A DNA stretch of 64,000 nucleotides from the NCBI RefSeq assembly GCF_022695595.1, contig NZ_CP074380.1:4438501-4502500 (forward strand), written 5' to 3'. Every line of letters starts with the position of its first letter. Position 1 is the first letter of the stretch. The DNA is from Streptomyces sp. MST-110588. Its GTDB lineage: Bacteria > Actinomycetota > Actinomycetes > Streptomycetales > Streptomycetaceae. The notes beneath the pieces are model-generated. The model did no database searches. It was given only the letters and a program-made list of their open reading frames with translations, and was not told the DNA's origin. The position numbers and the translations under genes were made by a program. Positions 39,174 to 47,152 of this stretch are shown one piece after another.

Positions 39174-39416
39174 ATGACGGCCCACCAGCCCATTTCCGCA
39201 GCGGCCCGGCGTGCGGAGCGCGATGCGTACGAACCGGCGCCGACGATGGACGAACTGCTCGCCGCCTGCGCCGCGGCCCAGGCCGTCTCCACGCCCCCGG
39301 ACACGCCCGCCGCCGGGCGCGCGGACGGCGCGGACGGCGACGGGGCCGGTGATGGCGACGCCGGAGGGCCGAAGGGGGCGACGGCCGCGTCCGCAGGTGA
39401 GCGCGACGCCGCCTGA
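39174..39416 (+). CDS. Small protein of unknown function, possibly iron-regulated
   Basis: An 80-residue protein starting MTAHQPISAAARRAERDAYE behind GGGAGG (39163-39168). The first half has a short conserved-looking segment (APTMDELLAACAAAQA); the rest is Ala/Gly/Asp-rich and probably unstructured. There is one cysteine and no membrane segment. I know no family. The DtxR-type palindrome upstream hints at control by iron, which is inference only. Confidence 0.55.
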   Translation: MTAHQPISAAARRAERDAYEPAPTMDELLAACAAAQAVSTPPDTPAAGRADGADGDGAGDGDAGGPKGATAASAGERDAA

Positions 39417-39493
39417 ACCCGAGGAACCCGAGGCCGTCTCCGGCGCACCCGGGCCGACTACAGAAGGCGGGGCGGTGTCGTTTTTTCTTTCCC

Positions 39494-39528
39494 TCATTAC
39501 AATACAGAGCTGTGCTGTATTGTAATGA
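39494..39528. promoter_or_regulatory. Perfect TetR-type operator overlapping the TetR start codon
   Basis: Two 14-bp arms (39494-39507 and 39515-39528) form a perfect inverted repeat around 7 bp in an AT-rich patch. The TetR ATG (39525-39527) lies inside the right arm, and a TACAAT (39498-39503) in the left arm could be a -10 box. Strong autoregulation is likely. Confidence 0.85.
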
Positions 39529-40187
39529 CTGTGAACGCTGACAACGGTCCCGAACGGGACACCCTTGCCGTGCCGGCCCCGCCCACGAGGAGTCCCGGCC
39601 GGCCGCGCAGCCAGGAGGCGGACGAGGCGATCCTCGCGGCGGCGCTCGACCTGCTCATCGAGCGGGGCGTGGCCTGGGCCAGCATCGAGCAGGTGGCGCG
39701 CCGCGCCGGAGTCACCCGCGCCACCGTGTACCGGCGCTTCCCGACCCTGACCGACCTGCTGGTGCGTGCGGTCGAGTGGGAGTACCGGGACATGGACCCC
39801 GGCGAGATGGACTGGCCGGACATCGACAGCATGGTCACGGCCTGGGCCGAGCACCTCGGCACACCCCGCGCCCGCAAGCTGATCCGCCGCCTTTACGGAA
39901 CGGTCGACGACCTCCCCGAACTGCTGCACGCCTACCACAAGGCTCACGGCAGTCACCGCGGCCTCGCGGTCCACACGACCTTGGAGCGGGCTCGCGCGGC
40001 CGGACAGCTCCCTGCGCACAGCGACCCGGAAATCCTTCAGCAGATGCTCAGCGGCGCGGCCCTGCACCACCTCGCCGCGTACCCCGACACCACCGGCCCG
40101 GAAGAGGTCAGGGCCTATTTCCTAGCCGTCCTGCAGCAGGCCGGAATGCCGGCCGCCCCCACGACCACAAGGAGCACCGCACGATGA
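39525..40187 (+). CDS. TetR family transcriptional regulator
   Basis: A 220-residue TetR-type repressor. The HTH spans about 27-75 (DEAILAAALDLLIERGVAWASI, then GVTRATVYRRFPTLTDLL), and the ligand domain fills the rest. The ATG at 39525 is inside the operator, so the mRNA would be leaderless or nearly so; GTG 39531 is an alternative. Its TGA overlaps the ATG of the ligase gene (ATGA), so regulator and enzyme form one operon and the repressor probably controls both. Confidence 0.88.
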   Translation: MTVNADNGPERDTLAVPAPPTRSPGRPRSQEADEAILAAALDLLIERGVAWASIEQVARRAGVTRATVYRRFPTLTDLLVRAVEWEYRDMDPGEMDWPDIDSMVTAWAEHLGTPRARKLIRRLYGTVDDLPELLHAYHKAHGSHRGLAVHTTLERARAAGQLPAHSDPEILQQMLSGAALHHLAAYPDTTGPEEVRAYFLAVLQQAGMPAAPTTTRSTAR

Positions 40188-41578
40188 CCGAGAACTTAAA
40201 GGGACTCGGACGGGACGCCCGCAGGGCCCGCAAGGAGGGCATGCCCGCCGTCCTGCGACGGCAGCGCGAGCGACTGGCCGACATGGTCGCCCACGCCCGG
40301 GCCACCTCCCCGTACTACCGGCAGCTCTACCGCGGTCTGCCCGAACGGGTGGAGGATCCGACGCTGCTGCCCGTCACCGACAAAAAGCAACTGATGGGCC
40401 ACTTCGACGACTGGGTGACCGACCGCGCCATCACGCACGAGAAGGTGCGCGCCTTCAGCGCCGACCCCGACCGGATCGGACAGCGGTTCCTCGGGAAGTA
40501 CATGGTGGCCACCACCTCGGGCACCAGCGGCCGACGCGGCCTCTTCGTCCTCGACGACCGGTACATGGCCGTGGGAAGCGCACTCACCTCCCGCGCGCTC
40601 GCCTCGTGGCTGGGTCCCGCCCGGCTCCTCGGGGCAACCGCCCGGGGTGGCCGCTTCGCCCAGCTCGTGGCCACCGGCGGGCACTACGCCAGCTTCGCCG
40701 GGTACTCCCGTACGCTCCAAGAGGGCGGGTGGCGCAGCAAGCTGATCCGGGCCTTCCCGGTGCACACACCGATGCCGCGACTGGTGGCCGAACTCAACGA
40801 CTACCGCCCCTCCTTCGTCATCGGCTACACCAGCACGATCATGCTGCTCACCGCCGAGCGGGAAGCCGGCCGCCTGCGCATCGACCCGGCGCTGGTGCTG
40901 CCGGCCGGCGAGACGATGACCACGCACGACACCGACAGGATCGCCCGCGCCTTCCGCACCACGGTCCGCACGATATACAGCGCGACCGAGTGCACCTACC
41001 TCAGCCATAGCTGCGCCCATGACTGGTACCACGTCAACAGCGACTGGGCCGTGCTCGAACCGGTCGACGCCGATCACCGGCCCACCCCGCCCGGCCAGTT
41101 CTCGCACTCCGTACTGATCAGCAACCTCGCCAACCGCGTACAGCCGTTCCTGCGCTACGACCTCGGTGACAGCGTCCTGCTCCGGCCCGATCCGTGCCCG
41201 TGCGGCAACCCGCTGCCCGCGATCCGCGTACAGGGGCGCGCGGGCGACATCCTCACCTTCCCCACCGACCACGGCGACCCGGTGCAGCTCGGCCCCCTGG
41301 CCTTCGGCACCCTCTTCGACCGCACTCCCGGAGTCGAGCTGTTCCAGGTCGAACAGACCGCCCCGTCGACCCTGCGCGTACGTCTGCTGACGGCCGCCGG
41401 CGCCGACCCGGACCAGGTGTGGAAGACCGCGGACCGGGAGCTGACCCGCTTCCTCGCCGACAACGGGCTCAGCCATGTCACGGTCCAGCGTGCCGAGGAG
41501 CCACCCCGGCAGACGGCCGGCGGCAAGTACCGCACGGTCATCCCCTTCGACCCGTCAAGGCCGGGTGCCCGGCCCTGA
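40184..41578 (+). CDS. PaaK-like adenylate-forming ligase (phenylacetate-CoA ligase family)
   Basis: A 464-residue member of the ANL superfamily, PaaK/CapK branch. The P-loop is TTSGTSGRRG (110-119). GETM and YSATECTYLSHSC form the nucleotide/substrate region near 245-285. The RYDLGDSVLL...CPCGNPLPAIRVQGRAGD block (about 330-360) marks the hinge, with a CPCG pair seen in many PaaK relatives. It should activate a carboxylic acid as acyl-AMP; substrate and final acceptor are unknown. Codon 5 is TTA (40196-40198), the rare leucine codon read by the bldA tRNA. Translation is coupled to the TetR gene. Confidence 0.85.
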   Translation: MTENLKGLGRDARRARKEGMPAVLRRQRERLADMVAHARATSPYYRQLYRGLPERVEDPTLLPVTDKKQLMGHFDDWVTDRAITHEKVRAFSADPDRIGQRFLGKYMVATTSGTSGRRGLFVLDDRYMAVGSALTSRALASWLGPARLLGATARGGRFAQLVATGGHYASFAGYSRTLQEGGWRSKLIRAFPVHTPMPRLVAELNDYRPSFVIGYTSTIMLLTAEREAGRLRIDPALVLPAGETMTTHDTDRIARAFRTTVRTIYSATECTYLSHSCAHDWYHVNSDWAVLEPVDADHRPTPPGQFSHSVLISNLANRVQPFLRYDLGDSVLLRPDPCPCGNPLPAIRVQGRAGDILTFPTDHGDPVQLGPLAFGTLFDRTPGVELFQVEQTAPSTLRVRLLTAAGADPDQVWKTADRELTRFLADNGLSHVTVQRAEEPPRQTAGGKYRTVIPFDPSRPGARP

Positions 41579-41592
41579 CGGATGGGTCAGGG
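41573..41592. terminator. Bidirectional hairpin carrying both stop codons
   Basis: A perfect 7-bp stem (41573-41579 with 41586-41592) whose left arm contains the ligase TGA and whose right arm contains the reverse-strand stop of the next gene. The two convergent genes are only 8 bp apart. Confidence 0.6.
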
Positions 41593-42171
41593 GACGACCA
41601 CGACCTTCGTCTCGGGCAGTGCGAAGTCCCACATCGCCGCGCCGTCGTCGCGGGACTGGCGGATGCCGCCGGTCTTCTTCGTCGACTTCGGGTCGGGCAT
41701 GGAGCCGTCCCGGGCCGCGCTGAAGCCGAACACGACACCGTCGGGCGCCACCAGGAAACGGACGACGTGCTCGACCGGCACGCCGTCCGAGCCCGGGCTC
41801 AGCTCCGAGCGCGGTGACAGGACGGTGTACGAGCCGGGCTTCGGGCTCACGGTGCTGGGCGTCACCTTGTACGTACGCAGCGGCTTGCCGTCGTCGCCGA
41901 CCAGCCATACGCGCCGGGCGCCGAGCGCGTAGACCACCCGCCGGCCCTCGCCGGAGTCCTCCGGGACGGCGTTCGCGGCCTTGCGGGGCTTGCCCTTGCC
42001 GCTCTGCTGCGCCGGACCGGAGGGAGCGGGGGAGGCCGAGGAGGAGTGGCCGGCGTGCCGGGCCTGGGTGAGGTGGTCCGGCGCGGAGGCCGCCGCCTGG
42101 TAGGCCAGGCCGCCGACGACGGCCAGAGCCGCCGCGGTGAGAGCGGTGACGATCATGCTGCTCTTGGGCAC
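41587..42171 (-). CDS. Exported L,D-transpeptidase-like protein lacking the catalytic cysteine
   Basis: A 194-residue protein with one N-terminal hydrophobic segment (about 6-28), a Ser/Pro/Lys-rich linker and a C-terminal domain. The domain follows the YkuD pattern: RVWLVGDDGKPLRTYKV, GSYTVLS, GVPVEHVVRFL, then TGGIRQSRDDGAAMWDF and TKVVVV. YkuD enzymes have SHGCIRMS at that point, and here the Cys and His are absent (TGGIRQS). It is therefore probably not a transpeptidase and may bind peptidoglycan or a partner. GTG 42171 follows AAAGGTGG. The assignment to YkuD is by eye. Confidence 0.65.
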   Translation of the reverse strand: MPKSSMIVTALTAAALAVVGGLAYQAAASAPDHLTQARHAGHSSSASPAPSGPAQQSGKGKPRKAANAVPEDSGEGRRVVYALGARRVWLVGDDGKPLRTYKVTPSTVSPKPGSYTVLSPRSELSPGSDGVPVEHVVRFLVAPDGVVFGFSAARDGSMPDPKSTKKTGGIRQSRDDGAAMWDFALPETKVVVVP

Positions 42172-42184
42172 CGCTGTACCACCT

Positions 42185-42228
42185 TTCGTACATCGCCAGT
42201 CTTCGTACATCACCAGTCATCGCCGGTC
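42185..42228. repeat. 17-bp tandem repeat before the YkuD-like gene
   Basis: TTCGTACATCRCCAGTC occurs twice in tandem (42185-42201, 42202-42218), then a partial copy to 42228. It lies 14 bp upstream of the reverse-strand GTG, so it forms part of that gene's leader. Confidence 0.6.
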
Positions 42229-42323
42229 ACCGCCGAGCAGATTCCGACGTTCCCTGTGATACGTGATTACCGGCGACCGTAGCACTCGCGGGCCCACCCC
42301 CGGCCGAGCCTTAGTCTTGAGGC

Positions 42324-42983
42324 GTGCTGCTGCTAGCTCTTGACACCGCCACCCCCGCCGTCACCGTCGCGCTCCACGACGGTTCCCGGGTCCTCGCCGA
42401 GTCCCGCCAGGTGGACGCCCGCCGGCACGGCGAACTGCTGCTGCCCTCCGTCGACCGGGTGCTGGCCGAGGCCGGGCTCAAGCTCGACGCGGTCACCGAC
42501 ATCGTGGTCGGGGTCGGCCCCGGCCCGTACACCGGCCTGCGGGTCGGGCTGGTGACCGCCGCCACCTTCGGCGCGGCGCTGGACGTGCCGGTCCACGGGC
42601 TGTGCTCGCTCGACGGGATCGCCTACGCCGCCGGCCTGGAGGAACCCTTCGTGGTGGCGACCGACGCCCGCCGCAAGGAGGTGTACTGGGCGCGCTACGC
42701 GGACTCCCGTACGCGGCTGACCGAGCCGTCCGTCGACCGGCCCGCGGACATCGCAGGCCAGGTCGGTTCGCTGCCGTCGGTCGGCGCCGGCGCGCTGCTG
42801 TACGCGGACGTCTTCGGCGGCGTACGGGCGGACGGGCCCGAGCACCAGTCCGCGGCGGCGCTGGCCGCGCTGGCGGCGGAGAAGCTGGCCAAGGGCCAGG
42901 AGATGCTGCCCCCGCAGCCGCTGTACCTGCGCCGCCCGGACGCGCAGGTGCCGGCCAACTACAAGGTGGTCACCCCCAAGTGA
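42324..42983 (+). CDS. tsaB: tRNA threonylcarbamoyladenosine synthesis protein TsaB
   Basis: TsaB (219 residues) is the non-catalytic ASKHA partner that binds TsaD and TsaE in t6A synthesis. The fold begins LLLALDTATPAVTVALHD and shows VGVGPGPYTGLRVGL near residue 60. GTG 42324 starts it. Its TGA overlaps the rimI GTG, so tsaB-rimI-tsaD form a coupled operon. It is separated from tsaE by the accessory block. Confidence 0.93.
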   Translation: MLLLALDTATPAVTVALHDGSRVLAESRQVDARRHGELLLPSVDRVLAEAGLKLDAVTDIVVGVGPGPYTGLRVGLVTAATFGAALDVPVHGLCSLDGIAYAAGLEEPFVVATDARRKEVYWARYADSRTRLTEPSVDRPADIAGQVGSLPSVGAGALLYADVFGGVRADGPEHQSAAALAALAAEKLAKGQEMLPPQPLYLRRPDAQVPANYKVVTPK

Positions 42984-43633
42984 CCGCGCGAGTGGCCGTC
43001 GGAGCGGACGCGCCGGGCACCGCCGTACTCCGCGAGATGCGCTGGTGGGACATTCCGCCCGTCCTGGAGCTGGAGCACGACCTCTTCCCCGAGGACGCCT
43101 GGTCGGCCGGCATGTTCTGGTCGGAGCTGGCCCATGCCCGCGGCATAGGGGCCAGCCGGCGCTATGTGGTCGCCGAGCTGGATGGCCGGCTCGTCGGGTA
43201 CGGCGGGCTGGCCGCCGTCGACGGCACCGGCGACATCCAGACCATCGCCACCGCCCGCGACCAGTGGGGCACGGGCCTGGGCGCACGGCTGCTGCGCGAG
43301 CTGCTCTCCGCGGCGACCGCGTTCGAGTGCCACGAGGTCCTGCTGGAGGTGCGGGTGGACAACACCCGCGCACAGCGGCTCTACGAGCGCTTCGGTTTCG
43401 AGCCCATCGGCTTCCGCCGCGGCTACTACCAGCCCGGCAACGTCGACGCCCTGGTCATGCGCCTGACACTGGGCGCGCCGGACGGCACACCCGCCGATAC
43501 GAGCACGCCACCGTCCGTCGGATCCGCAACCGAACCCTCCGGTCCCGCCACCCCTTCCGGCCCCTCCAACCCTCCTTCCGGCCCCTCCGATCCCCCTTCC
43601 GGCCCCGCACAAGGAACACAGACCCATGGCTGA
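42980..43633 (+). CDS. rimI: Ribosomal-protein-alanine N-acetyltransferase RimI
   Basis: A GNAT acetyltransferase (217 residues) of the RimI type. The core runs from [20 protein letters not shown] to [27 protein letters not shown], with the acetyl-CoA loop in [12 protein letters not shown]. After residue 165 comes a Ser/Gly/Pro tail encoded by 21-bp tandem repeats. GTG 42980 overlaps the tsaB stop (GTGA). The end overlaps the tsaD start by 8 bp. RimI may also acetylate other N-termini. Confidence 0.9.
   Translation: MTARVAVGADAPGTAVLREMRWWDIPPVLELEHDLFPEDAWSAGMFWSELAHARGIGASRRYVVAELDGRLVGYGGLAAVDGTGDIQTIATARDQWGTGLGARLLRELLSAATAFECHEVLLEVRVDNTRAQRLYERFGFEPIGFRRGYYQPGNVDALVMRLTLGAPDGTPADTSTPPSVGSATEPSGPATPSGPSNPPSGPSDPPSGPAQGTQTHG
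43553..43607 (+). repeat. 21-bp tandem repeat in the rimI tail
   Basis: CCTTCCGGCCCC recurs at 43553, 43574 and 43595 with a 21-bp period. It encodes the PSGPSNP / PSGPSDP units of the RimI C-terminal tail. Confidence 0.75.
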
Positions 43634-44768
43634 CGAACCGCTCGTCCTCGGCATCGAGACCTCCTGCGACGAAACCGGCGTCGGTGTCGTGCGCGGCCAC
43701 ACCCTGCTCGCCGACGCGGTCGCCTCCAGCGTCGACGAGCACGCCCGCTTCGGCGGCGTCGTACCGGAGGTGGCCTCCCGCGCGCATCTGGAGGCGATGG
43801 TCCCCACCATCCAGCGCGCCCTGAAGGAAGCCGGGGTCGCGCCCGGCGACCTGGACGGCATCGCGGTCACCGCGGGCCCCGGGCTGGCCGGCGCGCTGCT
43901 GGTCGGCGTCTCGGCCGCCAAGGCGTACGCGTACGCGCTGGGCAAGCCGCTGTACGGCGTCAACCACCTGGCCTCGCACATCTGCGTGGACCAGCTCGAA
44001 CACGGCGCGCTGCCCGAGCCGACCATGGCCCTGCTGGTCTCCGGCGGCCACTCCTCCCTGCTGCTGGCGCCCGACATCACCTCCGACGTACGGCCGCTGG
44101 GCTCGACCATCGACGACGCGGCGGGCGAGGCGTTCGACAAGGTGGCACGGGTGCTGAACCTGGGCTTCCCGGGCGGCCCGGTCATCGACCGGTACGCGCG
44201 CGAGGGCGACCCCGACGCCATCAAGTTCCCGCGCGGCCTGACCGGCTCCCGCGACCCGGTCTACGACTTCTCCTTCTCCGGCCTGAAGACGGCGGTCGCA
44301 CGCTGGATCGAGGCCAGGCGGGCGGCGGGCGAGGAGGTGCCGGTCGCGGACGTCTCGGCGTCCTTCCAGGAGGCCGTCGTGGACGTACTGACCCGTAAGG
44401 CCGTACGCGCCTGCAAGGACCACGGCGTCGACCACCTGATGATCGGCGGCGGGGTGGCGGCCAACTCCCGGCTGCGGGCACTGGCACAGGAGCGCTGCGA
44501 GAGGGCCGGCATCACCCTGCGGGTACCGCGGCCGAAGCTGTGCACGGACAACGGGGCGATGGTCGCGGCCCTCGGCGCGGAAATGGTGGCCCGCAACCGC
44601 GCGGCGTCGGACTGGGAACTGTCGGCGGACTCCTCGCTGCCGGTCACGGACCCCCACGTACCGGGCGCCGGAGGCGACCACGACCACGGCGATGCGGGCC
44701 ACGGGCACGGCCACGCCCATGATCACGACCACTTCCACGAGCTGAGCAAGGACAACCTCTACTCCTAG
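43626..44768 (+). CDS. tsaD: tRNA N6-adenosine threonylcarbamoyltransferase TsaD
   Basis: TsaD (380 residues) is the catalytic subunit that moves threonylcarbamoyl to A37 of tRNA. The opening [16 protein letters not shown], the metal-binding HLASH (about 118-122) and the [12 protein letters not shown] motif are intact. The last 35 residues are strikingly His-rich, alternating with Asp and Gly ([20 protein letters not shown]). Such a tail is absent from E. coli TsaD and could bind metal. A convergent TetR gene follows after 36 bp containing a 13-bp direct repeat. Confidence 0.95.
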   Translation: MADEPLVLGIETSCDETGVGVVRGHTLLADAVASSVDEHARFGGVVPEVASRAHLEAMVPTIQRALKEAGVAPGDLDGIAVTAGPGLAGALLVGVSAAKAYAYALGKPLYGVNHLASHICVDQLEHGALPEPTMALLVSGGHSSLLLAPDITSDVRPLGSTIDDAAGEAFDKVARVLNLGFPGGPVIDRYAREGDPDAIKFPRGLTGSRDPVYDFSFSGLKTAVARWIEARRAAGEEVPVADVSASFQEAVVDVLTRKAVRACKDHGVDHLMIGGGVAANSRLRALAQERCERAGITLRVPRPKLCTDNGAMVAALGAEMVARNRAASDWELSADSSLPVTDPHVPGAGGDHDHGDAGHGHGHAHDHDHFHELSKDNLYS

Positions 44769-44804
44769 CCTCTGCTCCTGGCCTCTGCTCCTGGCCCCGG
44801 CCGT

Positions 44805-45524
44805 TCACGACCCCCGCTGCTCGCCGCGCCCGGCCGCGGCGAGCAGCCCGTCGATGACGGCGCGCAGTTCCTCCGCGACGTCGTAGTCCTCGGTGATGGC
44901 CGACCAGCGGCCGGCCACCGCCGAGAGCCGCGGCAGCCGCGAGTCGTCGATCTCCTCCAGCATCTCGGGGAAGTGCCGCCGCCGGCCGGGCTGCCGGGCG
45001 CGGCGTTCCAGGGCCGCCTGGAAGACCAGCTCGCCGAAGACGTAGTGCCAGATGGTGCGGTAGGCGAGCACGGCGCGGCGCTCGTCGAGCCCGCAGGCCA
45101 TCGCCGAGTCGATGATCTCCTCGACCATCCACAGGGCCCCCGGGTCGGACAGGTCACCGAGGCTGAGGATCTCCACCACCCACGGCATCTTCCGCAGTCC
45201 CTGGTGCATGTGCACGCTCACGGCGAGCAGCCGCTCGCGCGGATCCTCGGGGAGTTCGGGGCGCGGCATCGTGGCCGCCGTACCGCTCAGGACGCGCATC
45301 AAGAGCTCGTCCTTGTCCCGTACGTGGTGGTAGAGCGCCATCGGCGTGCTGCCGACCTCCTTGGCCACCCGCCGCATGGACAGCGCGGCGACGCCCTCCT
45401 CCTCCAGGATGCGGCGGGCGACGGCGACGATCGCCGCCGGATCCAGCTTGCGCGGCCGTCCCGCCTTCCGCTTCCCCTCGCCTTGCCGTTCTCCGCCAGG
45501 CTCCTGCTCCCGCTCTGTGCTCAC
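44805..45524 (-). CDS. TetR family regulator of the adjacent exporter
   Basis: A 239-residue TetR regulator with the HTH at about 27-75 (AIVAVARRILEEEGVAALSMRRVA, then TPMALYHHVRDKDELLM) and a TetR_C-type ligand domain. GTG 45524 is preceded by a purine-rich GGGGGAGAATGAGGG. The N-terminal 25 residues are Glu/Gly/Lys-rich. It is divergent from an MFS exporter, with a perfect palindrome between, the standard layout of drug-sensing repressor/exporter pairs. Confidence 0.88.
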   Translation of the reverse strand: MSTEREQEPGGERQGEGKRKAGRPRKLDPAAIVAVARRILEEEGVAALSMRRVAKEVGSTPMALYHHVRDKDELLMRVLSGTAATMPRPELPEDPRERLLAVSVHMHQGLRKMPWVVEILSLGDLSDPGALWMVEEIIDSAMACGLDERRAVLAYRTIWHYVFGELVFQAALERRARQPGRRRHFPEMLEEIDDSRLPRLSAVAGRWSAITEDYDVAEELRAVIDGLLAAAGRGEQRGS

Positions 45525-45566
45525 CCCCTCATTCTCCCCCGTCCGGCGACCGGCCCCGGGCAATTT

Positions 45567-45580
45567 CTATACGCGTATAG
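45567..45580. promoter_or_regulatory. Perfect 14-bp operator palindrome between TetR and MFS
   Basis: CTATACGCGTATAG is a perfect palindrome in an AT-rich spot of the 118-bp divergent intergenic region. It lies 43 bp from the TetR start and 63 bp from the exporter start. Confidence 0.8.
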
Positions 45581-45642
45581 TAATCTCCCCGCAGAGACGA
45601 CCGGGCGCGCCCGGAAATGGGCGCGAGTGCAGGGGGAGAGGT

Positions 45643-47109
45643 ATGAACAACCGTCCACGCCAAGCGGGTTGGCTGCTCGCCGCGGTGCTCACCACACAGT
45701 TCATGGTGTCGCTGGACATGTCGGTGGTGGCCATCGCACTGCCCGACATGGGCCGGGACCTGGGCTTCACACCCGACGGCCTGCAATGGGTCGTCAACGC
45801 CTACGCCCTGGCCTTCGGCGGCCTGCTCATGCTCGGCGGACGGCTGGCCGACGTCCTGGGCCGCCGCCGTACGCTGCTGGCCGGGCTCCTCCTCTTCGGC
45901 GCGGCCAGCCTGGCCGGCGGACTGGTCGGGACGCCGGGCGCCCTGATCGCCGCCCGCGCCGCGCAGGGCGTGGGGGCGGCGGCCCTGGCCCCGGTCGCCC
46001 TCGCGCTGCTCACGGTCACCTACCCGGCCGGCCCCGCGCGCTCGCGGGCGCTGGGCCTGTGGGGCATGGCGGGCGCGGCGGGCGGCGCCTTCGGGGTGCT
46101 GGCCGGCGGACTGCTCACGGAGGCCACGGGGTGGCGCTCGGTGATGCTGGTGAACGTGCCGTTCGTGCTCTTCGCGCTGCTCGCGGCGGTGCGGTCGGTC
46201 CCGGCCGACCGGGACGGCGGCCCGCGGCCCCGGCTGGACCTGGCCGGCGCGGTCCTGGTCACGCTCGGGACGACGGTGCTGGTCTGGGCCCTGGCCCGTA
46301 CGGAGACCGAGGGCTGGACCTCACCGTGGACCGTCACCGCCCTGGCCGCCGCCGCACTGCTGCTCGCCGCCTTCGCCGCCGTGGAATCCCGTACCCGGCA
46401 GCCTCTCCTGCGCCTCGGCCTGCTGACCCGCCGTCCGGTCCTGGCGGGGAACCTCTTCACGCTCCTGCTCAGCTCCGGCCAGTTCGCCGCGTTCTTCTTC
46501 TGCTCCCTCTACATGCAGCAGGTGCTGCGGTTCGGGGAGACCGCGGCGGGCCTGGCGTTCCTGCCGTTCTGCGCCGGCGTGGTCATCGGCTCGCTCATCG
46601 CACCGAGGGCCATCACCCGCCTCGGCACCGGCCGGCTCCTGGCGCTGGGCGGCCTGCTCGGCGGGGCGGGCTTCGCCTGGTTCGCCGCGACCATGCACGC
46701 GGACGGCAGCTTCCTGACGTCCATCCTGGGGCCCTCCCTCCTGACGAGCGTCGGCGTCGGCATGTCCTTCGTCCCGCTCGGCACGGCGGCGACCACCGGC
46801 GTCGTACCGCAGGAAGCGGGCATGGCCTCCGGACTGCTGAACACCGCACGCCAGATCGGCGGCTCGCTCGGCCTGGCCGTACTGGTCACGGTCGCCGCCA
46901 ATGCGAGCGGCCCGCACCCCGACCGCCCCGCCCTCGCCGCCGGCTACGCCACGGCCTTCACGGTCTCCGCGGCCCTCCTCGTCCTGGCAGCCCTGGTGGC
47001 CCTGGCACTCCTGCCGCACCGGCCCACGCCCGCCTCCGCCGCCCCCGAAGGGCCGCCGGCTTCGGACCCCACCGCGATGTCGGCCACCGGCTCCCAGGAC
47101 ATACCCTGA
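45643..47109 (+). CDS. MFS transporter, DHA2 (14-helix) drug exporter type
   Basis: A 488-residue polytopic protein with about 14 membrane segments. The early SLDMSVVAIALPDMGRDLG and the LQWVVNAYALAFGGLLMLGGRLAD-LGRRR loop (motif A) identify the DHA2 branch that exports antibiotics and dyes by proton antiport. Motif C-like glycine repeats (GAAGGAFGVLAGGLLTEATGWR) are present. A GGGGGAGAGG site precedes the ATG. Regulation by the divergent TetR through the palindrome at 45567 is likely. Substrate unknown. Confidence 0.9.
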   Translation: MNNRPRQAGWLLAAVLTTQFMVSLDMSVVAIALPDMGRDLGFTPDGLQWVVNAYALAFGGLLMLGGRLADVLGRRRTLLAGLLLFGAASLAGGLVGTPGALIAARAAQGVGAAALAPVALALLTVTYPAGPARSRALGLWGMAGAAGGAFGVLAGGLLTEATGWRSVMLVNVPFVLFALLAAVRSVPADRDGGPRPRLDLAGAVLVTLGTTVLVWALARTETEGWTSPWTVTALAAAALLLAAFAAVESRTRQPLLRLGLLTRRPVLAGNLFTLLLSSGQFAAFFFCSLYMQQVLRFGETAAGLAFLPFCAGVVIGSLIAPRAITRLGTGRLLALGGLLGGAGFAWFAATMHADGSFLTSILGPSLLTSVGVGMSFVPLGTAATTGVVPQEAGMASGLLNTARQIGGSLGLAVLVTVAANASGPHPDRPALAAGYATAFTVSAALLVLAALVALALLPHRPTPASAAPEGPPASDPTAMSATGSQDIP

Positions 47110-47152
47110 GAGCAGCGGTAACGCAGAAGGCATACGGGGAGGCGGATCGGCC

